DNA from: Myxococcales bacterium
GTDB lineage: Bacteria; Myxococcota_A; Polyangia; Fen-1088
Reading direction: 5' to 3'
Assembly: GCA_022184915.1 (NCBI GenBank)
Contig: JAGTJU010000004.1
Location: 248,001-312,000 of the forward strand
Length of the DNA stretch: 64,000 bases
The translations under genes and the position numbers were made by a program. A model generated the notes under the pieces. That model did not search any database. It saw nothing but the letters and a program-made list of their open reading frames with translations, and had not been told where the DNA came from. Shown piece by piece: positions 40,054 through 47,329 of the stretch. Position 1 is the first letter of the stretch. The number at the start of each line of letters is the position of its first letter.

Positions 40054-40446
40054 CTAGGGCCTGTCGATGGCGATGAGCCATTGACCCTGCGGGTTTCGCC
40101 GTAGCACCACGGAGCTTCGCCCCGACTTATTCACTGGCGTTCCATCAGGCGCCGTTCCCGACAGGGTCCAATCATTCGCGGCAAGGGCTAGGTCACCCGA
40201 TTCTTGGACCTGGGTGCTCACGAGTTCGAAAATTGGCTTTATCGCAAAAAGCTCTCCAAAGGCAGCACGAAGGCCCTGGTGCCCTTTCACCGTAACAACC
40301 GGCTCTGGGCTGAAAACGGCATCGGGCTCGTACAGAGCCACGAGGTTATCAAGGTCACAAGCGCGTACATATTGAGTGAACTTGCGAAGCGTGCTTTCAG
40401 GCGTTTCCAAACTTCTCGAAATACCGGTTGTGTCTGCGTCAATCAT
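40054..40446 (-). CDS. SnoaL-like/NTF2-like protein
   Basis: A 130-residue cone-shaped NTF2 fold: LRKFTQYVRACDLDNLVALY, EPDAVFSPEPVVTVKGHQGL and the C-terminal VNKSGRSSVVLRRNPQGQWL. ATG 40446 is chosen; the frame extends to 40509. Such proteins are small enzymes or ligand-binding domains; the role is unknown. Confidence 0.75.
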   Translation of the reverse strand: MIDADTTGISRSLETPESTLRKFTQYVRACDLDNLVALYEPDAVFSPEPVVTVKGHQGLRAAFGELFAIKPIFELVSTQVQESGDLALAANDWTLSGTAPDGTPVNKSGRSSVVLRRNPQGQWLIAIDRP

Positions 40447-41043
40447 TGCATTCCCTTCGAAAGTACATTCGTTCTTCTGGTTGAACGGAAAGCCTGAGTG
40501 TCTTTCCACTTCTCGATCATGAGCGATCCTTCCTCACGATGTCTCCATTGGTGTGGTTTTCATTCTTCAATCACGCCTCGCGCTCTTTATAGAGCTGAGT
40601 CGTATCTCCCTTTGCAGAGGTTTTCGCCGAGTCTGCAGTCGAGGCGGTACCCTAGGGACAACTGCTTTGGAAGAAAGTTCCCAGGAAGCAGCCGTCAAGG
40701 CCGATAAAGGCGAGAAAAAGGAGCTGCGGTTACACGAGGATCGACATGCAGGAAAAGCCAGCGGCCAGAACAATCAACATCTATACCGGACAGCTTTGAC
40801 GCGAATTGACGTGGCGCCTAAGTTTCCTGTGCGCCACGAGGCTGCGCTTGCAACATGCCACGACCGTCACCGATGAGGCCGACCGTGGTGCGATAGCCGG
40901 GCCAACTGCGCCCGGCAAAGGCAGGCCCGCGGAGCGGCCGCATGGAAATTTCATGAACTTCACATGCGGCCTTCGCATGGGCTTCATCTGCCGGGCCTAC
41001 GGTGGGGGTGTTCCCGCAGGTTGGGAACGAAAAGGAGCCTTCC
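40447..41043. other. Intergenic region upstream of the VIT gene
   Basis: About 600 bases with no convincing gene on either strand. It contains the GAAATTTCATGAA element at 40945-40957 and the Shine-Dalgarno AAGGAG of the VIT gene near its end. Confidence 0.5.
40945..40957 (+). promoter_or_regulatory. Shared motif GAAATTTCATGAA, site 1
   Basis: Twelve of 13 bases equal the element at 46035-46047. It lies 87-99 bases upstream of the VIT gene start and is followed by CTTCAC. A binding site for the linked response regulator is conceivable (inference). Confidence 0.35.
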
Positions 41044-43086
41044 ATGCCTTACGTGCCCCGAGACTTTCCAACGCCGTCTCCGCGAATATCCCCGCACTTC
41101 CTTGCATCGGCCGCATGTGCCGCATGTGTCCTCCTGGCGCTGCTGAGCGTGCCGGGCCTCGCCCAGGCGGCGCGCGCCGGGGGAGACCAAGCCTCCCGAA
41201 CGCTGTCACCTTATGTTTTCCTCGAGGGAGCCCTGCCCGAGGATGTCGAAAACTTTCCGCTCGAGGCCACCCGCGTGCAGGCCAACATCTCCGGCGTCAT
41301 TGCCGAGGTGACGGTCAGCCAGGTGTACCAAAACCGGGGCGCGCACCCGCTCCACGCGCGGTACGTTTTCCCGGGGTCCACCCGGGCCGCGGTCTCCGGT
41401 ATGCGCTTTCAGATCGGCGATCGCATGGTCACGGCGCGCATCAAAGAGCGCAGTCAGGCGGCAACCGAGTTCGCGGAAGCCAAGGCCGCGGGCAAAAGTG
41501 CTTCGCTGCTCGATCAAGAGCGGCCGAATGTGTTCACGATGTCGCTGGCCAACATCATGCCGGGCGATCGGGTCGAGGTCGAGCTGCGCTACAGCGAGCT
41601 GTTGGTACCCGAAGAGGGCACCTACCAGTTCGTGTACCCCACCGTGGTGGGGCCGCGCTATGCCGGCAGCCAGGCGTCCCAGGCTGACAGCAGCTGGGTG
41701 AAAAGTCCCTATCTTCCCGCCGGGGCGCCGTCGGCCGCGTTGGTCGACATTCAGGTCAACGTGTCCACCGGCATGCCGCTGGCCGCGCTTCGCTCGCCTT
41801 CCCATCAACCCGAGATCGCGTGGGATGATCCGTCGCTTGCGCGGGTGTCCTTGCGGGGCGACGCGGGCAACCGCGATTTCATCCTGGACTACCGGCTGGC
41901 GGCGGGTGCGGTGGAGGGGGGCTTGCTGCTCTACCAGGGGCAAACGGAGAACTTCTTTCTGTTGACCGTACAGCCTCCGGCCCGCGTGCTGGCGTCAGAC
42001 ATCCCTCCGCGCGAGTACATCTTCGTGCTGGATGTTTCGGGATCCATGGCGGGGTTTCCCCTCGATACGGCGAAGACCCTGATGAAGCGCCTTCTCGCGG
42101 GGCTCGGGCCCAAGGATTCCTTCAATGTGATTTTGTTCGCGGGGGGATCCCACGTGCTTGCTCCGCAATCCTTGCCGGCCACGTCGCAGAACGTCTCCAG
42201 CGCCCTGGCAACGTTGGACCGCGAGCAGGGTGGGGGGGGCACCGAGCTCGAGGCGGCTTTGCGCACGGCTTTGAAGCTGCCCCGCGGGGCAGAGGTCTCG
42301 CGCTCGGTCGTGGTCGTGACGGATGGATACATCGAGGCGGAGCGCAGCGCTTTTGCCCTGATCGCAGAGAATCTGCACGAGACGAATGTGTTCACCTTTG
42401 GCATTGGGTCGAGCGTGAACCGCTATTTGATCGAGGGGCTGGCGCGCGCCGGACAGGGTGAGGCGTTCGTGGTCACTGGCCCTGGCGAGGCGGCTGCGGC
42501 AGCGGACAGGTTGCGCCGCTACATTGCCACGCCCGTTTTGACGGGGATTCAGATTCGCTACGAGGGCTTCGAGGTCTACGATGTCGAGCCGCAGGTGCAG
42601 CCCGATCTCTTCGCCGAGCGTCCGCTCGTGGTCTTCGGGAAATGGCGGGGCGACCGCAAGGGGCGGATCCAGGTGGTGGGGCGCACGGGAAGCGCGACCT
42701 TCGACAAGTCGTTCCCCGTCGAGGCGAGTCCGCCGCGTCCGGAACACGGGGCTCTGCCTTTGCTCTGGGCGCGCACGCGCATCGCACGGCTTTCGGACCT
42801 CAATTTTCAGGGCGAAGGGGAAAGCAGCGTTCAAGAGGTGACGCGGCTTGGATTGGCCTATTCTCTCTTGACGCCTTACACGTCGTTCATCGCCGTCCTG
42901 GAAGCGATACGCAACCCGGGGCTTCCCGCTCGCTCCGTCGACCAGCCTTTGCCGATGCCGGCGGGCGTGTCGGATCTCGCCGTGGGGGGCGGCTACGGTT
43001 CGGGGGCAGAGCCGGGCTTGGGGCTGCTGTTGCTCGGCGCCGGTGTGTTGGCCTTTGTCACCCTTCGCCGGCGGAGCGTGGCGTGA
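41044..43086 (+). CDS. VIT/vWA protein with C-terminal exosortase sorting signal
   Basis: A 680-residue protein from ATG 41044 (Shine-Dalgarno AAGGAG 8 bases upstream). Signal peptide: SAACAACVLLALLSVPGLAQ. The VIT domain (about 65-190) contains VSQVYQNRGAHPLHARYVFP and RPNVFTMSLANIMPGDRVEV. The vWA domain (about 320-480) has a MIDAS FVLDVSGSMAG and a second Asp in VVVTDGY. The C-terminus AEPGLGLLLLGAGVLAFVTL followed by RRRSVA is a tripartite sorting signal (Glu-Pro, hydrophobic, Arg cluster). The next gene is the exosortase, overlapping by GTGA. Confidence 0.9.
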   Translation: MPYVPRDFPTPSPRISPHFLASAACAACVLLALLSVPGLAQAARAGGDQASRTLSPYVFLEGALPEDVENFPLEATRVQANISGVIAEVTVSQVYQNRGAHPLHARYVFPGSTRAAVSGMRFQIGDRMVTARIKERSQAATEFAEAKAAGKSASLLDQERPNVFTMSLANIMPGDRVEVELRYSELLVPEEGTYQFVYPTVVGPRYAGSQASQADSSWVKSPYLPAGAPSAALVDIQVNVSTGMPLAALRSPSHQPEIAWDDPSLARVSLRGDAGNRDFILDYRLAAGAVEGGLLLYQGQTENFFLLTVQPPARVLASDIPPREYIFVLDVSGSMAGFPLDTAKTLMKRLLAGLGPKDSFNVILFAGGSHVLAPQSLPATSQNVSSALATLDREQGGGGTELEAALRTALKLPRGAEVSRSVVVVTDGYIEAERSAFALIAENLHETNVFTFGIGSSVNRYLIEGLARAGQGEAFVVTGPGEAAAAADRLRRYIATPVLTGIQIRYEGFEVYDVEPQVQPDLFAERPLVVFGKWRGDRKGRIQVVGRTGSATFDKSFPVEASPPRPEHGALPLLWARTRIARLSDLNFQGEGESSVQEVTRLGLAYSLLTPYTSFIAVLEAIRNPGLPARSVDQPLPMPAGVSDLAVGGGYGSGAEPGLGLLLLGAGVLAFVTLRRRSVA

Positions 43087-43871
43087 CGATCGCCGCGGCC
43101 GAGGGGGGCTCCCTGTCCGCGGTCCCCTTTCGTGGGGGGGGCGGGGACAGGGTCGGGGCGGCCTGGGCGCGCCATGGGGCGCAGCTGCTCGCGCTGGTCA
43201 TCGCGTACGCGCTCAAGGCCTTCTACAGCCGCGCCGGTGCCGACGAGCTTCTGTTCGTTTTGGCACCGTCGAGCTGGCTGGCCCGCACGCTCGGCGGGGT
43301 CGAACTGGTTCATGAAAGCGGTGCGGGCTTCATTAGCCACGCCGATCGCCTGGTGGTGGGGCCCGCCTGTGCGGGGTTGAACTTTTTCATCATCTGCTTC
43401 GTCGTTTTGTCGCTGTCGTTTTCGGCGGCGTTTGCAAGACGCGCAGACGATCGGCGCGCGTGGGGGCGACGCGCGCTGCTCTGGGTGGGGATCAGCTTGG
43501 GGATCTCCTTCGCGGCCACGGTGTTCACCAATGGCGTCCGGATCAGCCTCGCCGCGCGCCTTTACCAGGCCGAGATCTACGGTGATCTTTTGACCCGCGA
43601 ACGGGCGCACCGCTTGCTGGGAACGGTGATCTACTATGCCTCCCTCCTTTGCGTCCTGACGCTGGTGGCGCATCGGCTTTCGGCCCGGGTGCCGCGGCTC
43701 ATGCCCCTGGCCGGGTATGTAGGCATCCTCGTGCTCGCACCGCTCTTGTGCCGGGCGCATCGTAGCCCTGGGTTCTGGGAACACGGCGTGTGGGTGGCGT
43801 CGACGGCGGTGGTCTTGACCACCCTTGGCTGGGCGCTTTCGCGTTTGCGGTGGGGCCGTGGCCGCAGGTAA
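43083..43871 (+). CDS. xrtK: Exosortase K
   Basis: A 262-residue polytopic membrane protease/transpeptidase. Catalytic residues are in place: Cys in VVGPACAGLNFFII, Arg in FTNGVRISLAARLY, His in RERAHRLLGTVIYY. The GTG start overlaps the VIT gene stop. Single-substrate pairing with a VIT-domain protein fits what is known of XrtK systems. It should cut the sorting signal of its target at the cytoplasmic membrane. Confidence 0.85.
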   Translation: MTIAAAEGGSLSAVPFRGGGGDRVGAAWARHGAQLLALVIAYALKAFYSRAGADELLFVLAPSSWLARTLGGVELVHESGAGFISHADRLVVGPACAGLNFFIICFVVLSLSFSAAFARRADDRRAWGRRALLWVGISLGISFAATVFTNGVRISLAARLYQAEIYGDLLTRERAHRLLGTVIYYASLLCVLTLVAHRLSARVPRLMPLAGYVGILVLAPLLCRAHRSPGFWEHGVWVASTAVVLTTLGWALSRLRWGRGRR

Positions 43872-43877
43872 AGTGGC

Positions 43878-44570
43878 ATGGTGAAGCCGCGCGTTTTGGT
43901 GGTGGAGGATGAACCCGCGATCAGCGACACCATCCAGTTTGCTCTGGAAAGTGAAGGTTTTTCCGCCACCCGTGTGGCCACGGCCATGGCGGCGTTGCCG
44001 ATCCTCGAGGCGGGTCCTGTGGATCTGGTGGTGCTGGACATCGGCTTGCCGGACGTCAACGGCCTCGAGTTGTTGAAGATCATCCGCCGCACGCACACCA
44101 CGCCCATCATCTTGCTGACGGCGCGTACCTCCGAGCTGGATCGGGTGCTGGGCCTGGAGATGGGCGCGGACGACTACGTGGCGAAGCCCTTCAGCCCGCG
44201 CGAACTGACGGCGCGGATCAAGGCCGTGTTGCGCCGCACCCGGCAGCCCGCGGCGGTCGCGAAGGCCCAGCCGGCCCCTGCGCCCTTCACGTTGAATGCT
44301 TCGAAGCGCCAGATCACGTTTCAGGGCGTTGCGCTCGAGCTGTCCCGTTACGAATTCGAGATCCTGGCACGCTTCATCGAACGGCCGGGGCACGTGTTTT
44401 CGCGCGAGCAGTTGATGAGCCTGGTGTGGGAGCAACCCGAGTCCAGCTTGGATCGCACGGTGGATGTGCACATCAAGAACATCCGCGCCAAGCTGCGGGC
44501 CGTGCGGCCCGAGGTCGAGGCGATCGTCACCCACCGAGGCACCGGCTACTCCTTGCGGGACGATCTATGA
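43878..44570 (+). CDS. creB: OmpR-family response regulator (CreB-like)
   Basis: A 230-residue regulator. The receiver has the acidic pair in VVEDEP, phospho-Asp in LVVLDIGLPD and Lys in DDYVAKPF. The winged helix carries LSRYEFEILARFIERPGHVF and VDVHIKNIRAKLR. Six bases after xrtK and ATGA-coupled to the sensor, so likely the regulator of this cluster. The CreB name rests on the paired CreC-like sensor. Confidence 0.82.
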   Translation: MVKPRVLVVEDEPAISDTIQFALESEGFSATRVATAMAALPILEAGPVDLVVLDIGLPDVNGLELLKIIRRTHTTPIILLTARTSELDRVLGLEMGADDYVAKPFSPRELTARIKAVLRRTRQPAAVAKAQPAPAPFTLNASKRQITFQGVALELSRYEFEILARFIERPGHVFSREQLMSLVWEQPESSLDRTVDVHIKNIRAKLRAVRPEVEAIVTHRGTGYSLRDDL

Positions 44571-46033
44571 AACTCGGCACGGTCCTGTTTTTTGCCTTCC
44601 TGGGCATCTTTGCGCTTTGTTTTTCGTATCCCATCGCGCAGGTGGCGGGACGCGTGCGAACGGCTTACGTCGAAAGCGCGGAGGAGCCTCTGGTGGATAC
44701 GGCCAACGTGCTGGCCGCGATCGTGGGGCAAAGCCTGGAGCGTCAGGCGCTGCAGCCCGAAGATCTTCAACGGGTGTTCGATGACGTGCGGGAGCGCAGG
44801 GTGGCGGCGCAGATTTATCAGATGCGCAAGGAGACGGTGGACCTCAGCATGTACATCACGGACGCCAGGGGCGTGGTGACCTTCCATGCGGACGATCCCG
44901 CGGCCGTGGGCCAGGACTACTCCGACTGGCGGGATGTCTACCGCACGTTACAGGGTGGCTATGGGGCGCGCATTCGGCGCGATCCCAATCATCCGACGGC
45001 CCCGGCGGCGCTCATGGTGGCAGCGCCGATCCGGGTGCGCGGCCAGCTTGCGGGCGTACTGACGGTGATCAAGCCCACCGACAACATCGCCAGCTTCGTG
45101 CGCGCGACACGCCCTCGCATCATCAAGATTGGCCTTTTGGCCTTGCTGGTCGCTGTGGTGTTGGGGCTGGCCGTGTCCTTGTGGGTGACGCAGCAGGTGC
45201 GTCGGTTGACCCGCTACGCAAACGACGTGCGGGCGGGCCTTCGTGTGCCGTTTCCGAAGCTCGCGCGGACCGAGCTTTTGACGATGGGGCGCGCCTTCGA
45301 GAAGATGCGCGAGGCGCTCGCAGGCCAGGCTTATGTGGAAAACTACATCACGGCGCTGACCCACGAGATCAAGAGCCCGCTTTCGGCCATCCGGGGTGCG
45401 GCCGAGATCCTCGAAGGGGAAGACCTGCCACGGCAAACGCGTGCCCGCTTCCTCGACAATATCCAAACCGAAACGCGGCGGATCCAGGAGCTGGTAGACC
45501 GCATGTTGCGGTTGACGGAATTGGAGGCGCGCCGGGCGCTCACGACGCGCGAACGCGTGGACCTGGGAGCGCTCGCGCGCACGACGAGCGAGGTGGTGGT
45601 GGGGCAGCTCGAGGCCAAGGGGCTCACGCTCGACCTCGAGATCCCTCGAGATGTCTGCGTCCGCGGAGATCCGATGTTGCTTCACCTGGCGCTCTGCAAT
45701 CTGTTACAGAACGCGGTCGACTTTAGCCCTCGGGGAGGGCGCATCACGCTGTCCCTGTCCTTGTCCCCGTCTGAAGAACAGCGAGAGGGCGCCGTGTTCG
45801 TCACCGTGACCGATCAGGGATCTGGCATTCCCAGTTTTGCCCGCGACCGCGTGTTCGAAAAGTTCTTCTCGCTCGAGCGGCCCGACACAGGAAAAAAGAG
45901 CACGGGCCTCGGCTTGAACTTCGTGAAGGAGGTGGCGGAACTGCACGGAGGTGACGTGCAGCTCGACAACATCGAGCCCGCCGGCTTGCGCGCTTGCTTG
46001 CGCCTGGCCCCCGACCCGGGTGGGTTTGGGTGA
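44567..46033 (+). CDS. creC: Sensor histidine kinase (CreC-like)
   Basis: A 488-residue kinase. Transmembrane segment 1 is at about 5-25; a periplasmic sensor region (AEEPLVDTANVLAAIVGQSL, MYITDARGVVTFHADDPAAV) resembles CreC. Transmembrane 2 is near 188-208, followed by HAMP, then the H-box ALTHEIKSPLSAIRGAAEIL, N-box LLQNAVDFSPRGG and G-boxes DQGSGIP and GLGLNFVKEV. Starts in the regulator stop (ATGA). Confidence 0.85.
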   Translation: MKLGTVLFFAFLGIFALCFSYPIAQVAGRVRTAYVESAEEPLVDTANVLAAIVGQSLERQALQPEDLQRVFDDVRERRVAAQIYQMRKETVDLSMYITDARGVVTFHADDPAAVGQDYSDWRDVYRTLQGGYGARIRRDPNHPTAPAALMVAAPIRVRGQLAGVLTVIKPTDNIASFVRATRPRIIKIGLLALLVAVVLGLAVSLWVTQQVRRLTRYANDVRAGLRVPFPKLARTELLTMGRAFEKMREALAGQAYVENYITALTHEIKSPLSAIRGAAEILEGEDLPRQTRARFLDNIQTETRRIQELVDRMLRLTELEARRALTTRERVDLGALARTTSEVVVGQLEAKGLTLDLEIPRDVCVRGDPMLLHLALCNLLQNAVDFSPRGGRITLSLSLSPSEEQREGAVFVTVTDQGSGIPSFARDRVFEKFFSLERPDTGKKSTGLGLNFVKEVAELHGGDVQLDNIEPAGLRACLRLAPDPGGFG

Positions 46034-46034
46034 T

Positions 46035-46047
46035 GAAATGTCATGAA
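46035..46047 (+). promoter_or_regulatory. Shared motif GAAATGTCATGAA, site 2
   Basis: Second copy of the element at 40945-40957 (12 of 13 identical), here 47-59 bases upstream of the chosen mgsA start. It overlaps the alternative mgsA ATG at 46043. Confidence 0.35.
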
Positions 46048-46093
46048 ACTGACCCACGGTTGGGGGATCGGGCTGTTATCGTCCGTGCAAACG

Positions 46094-46675
46094 ATGATTT
46101 CATCCCGACCTCTCCTATTTTCGCCCGACGGTCCAGACACGGTGATCCGGGAGCTCCCCGCGCAAAAGAACATCGCGCTGGTGGCCCACGATCACTGCAA
46201 AGAGGCGCTGGTCGAATGGGTCAAGAACCATCGCGGCAAGCTGTCGCGCCATCATCTCGTGGCAACCGGCACTACGGGGCGCCTTTTGGCCCATGCCACA
46301 GGCCTTCCCGTGGCCACGCTACAAAGCGGGCCTCTCGGCGGCGATCAACAGATCGGCGCCGCCATCACGGAAGAGCGCGTGCATGCGCTGATCTTCTTCT
46401 GGGATCCCCTCGCGGCCCAGCCCCACGATCCTGACGTGAAGGCTCTGTTGAGGTTGGCTGTGGTCTACAACATCCCGGTGGCTTCGAACCGTGCCTCGGC
46501 AGACTGTCTCGTGACGTCACCGCTCTTCGGCCAGGCCAGCCGAGAGGAATTGCCCAACTACGCACGCACGCGCCGCGCTCTGCTCGGTCACAACGAGCTA
46601 CCCGCAACCTCCACCGAGCCGAGCGCCCCCAGTGTTCACCACGACGGCCTCGTCCGGTCCACCCCGGTGGCATGA
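46094..46675 (+). CDS. mgsA: Methylglyoxal synthase
   Basis: Converts dihydroxyacetone phosphate to methylglyoxal and phosphate. Family signatures: [40 protein letters not shown] (catalytic Asp) and [20 protein letters not shown]. About 193 residues against the usual 150: an N-terminal extension of some 25 residues and a C-terminal tail of about 40. ATG 46043 is an alternative start but overlaps the shared motif. Confidence 0.9.
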   Translation: MISSRPLLFSPDGPDTVIRELPAQKNIALVAHDHCKEALVEWVKNHRGKLSRHHLVATGTTGRLLAHATGLPVATLQSGPLGGDQQIGAAITEERVHALIFFWDPLAAQPHDPDVKALLRLAVVYNIPVASNRASADCLVTSPLFGQASREELPNYARTRRALLGHNELPATSTEPSAPSVHHDGLVRSTPVA

Positions 46676-46760
46676 TCGAGCCGCCACGGCGGGCGGGCTG
46701 CCTTCCTCCTGTTGCACACTTGTCGCTGCCGGCTTCATGCAGGCGGCCTGTAATGGTTCC

Positions 46761-47267
46761 ATGAGCCGACGAAAATACGCCGCGGGATCGTTGAGCAGGG
46801 GCGGAGCCGCTTTGCTGCTGATGTTGGCTGCGGCTCCCGCGCAGGGGCAGGGGCCTGTCAACGATTGCGCGGCGGGCGACTTTCTCGATCGTACGGTGGC
46901 GAACGCCGAGCGCTCGCTGACCTGGGGGTTCTCCATTCAAACCAACCCCGAGCGCTGCATGAGGGTGATGGTGGGGCAGCAGGTGCGCTGGGTGGGTAGC
47001 TTCGGCGCCCACCCTTTGGACGCCGAAGGAGGCGACCTGCCGAACCCGATCGCGCAGCACGATGAGGGGGTCGTCACGTTCTCGACGCCCGGCACGTTCG
47101 GGTACGTCTGCGGCTTTCATCCCGTGATGAGAGGCGCGATCCGGGTCGTGGCACCCGTGCCCGCACCGGTTCCTGCCCTCGGACGCTTTGGCGCGGCGGG
47201 TTTGGCGCTTGCGGTATGTGGTGTGGTGGCCTGGCAGGCTCGCAAGCGACGTATGCCAGAGACATGA
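46761..47267 (+). CDS. Secreted cupredoxin with a C-terminal sorting-like segment
   Basis: A 168-residue protein. Signal peptide: GGAALLLMLAAAPAQGQG. The plastocyanin-like domain has copper ligands His in SFGAHPLDAEGG and Cys, His, Met in FGYVCGFHPVMRG. The C-terminus VPALGRFGAAGLALAVCGVV followed by ARKRR has the P-A-L-x(2)-G / hydrophobic / Arg layout of IPTL/PEP-CTERM-like signals. It may be a second exosortase K substrate or simply membrane-anchored. Confidence 0.8.
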   Translation: MSRRKYAAGSLSRGGAALLLMLAAAPAQGQGPVNDCAAGDFLDRTVANAERSLTWGFSIQTNPERCMRVMVGQQVRWVGSFGAHPLDAEGGDLPNPIAQHDEGVVTFSTPGTFGYVCGFHPVMRGAIRVVAPVPAPVPALGRFGAAGLALAVCGVVAWQARKRRMPET

Positions 47268-47329
47268 ACGCACCGAATGCCCATGGGCAGGGCCTCGGAG
47301 AACCTCCGGGCGTTTGCCTTCGAGATCGC

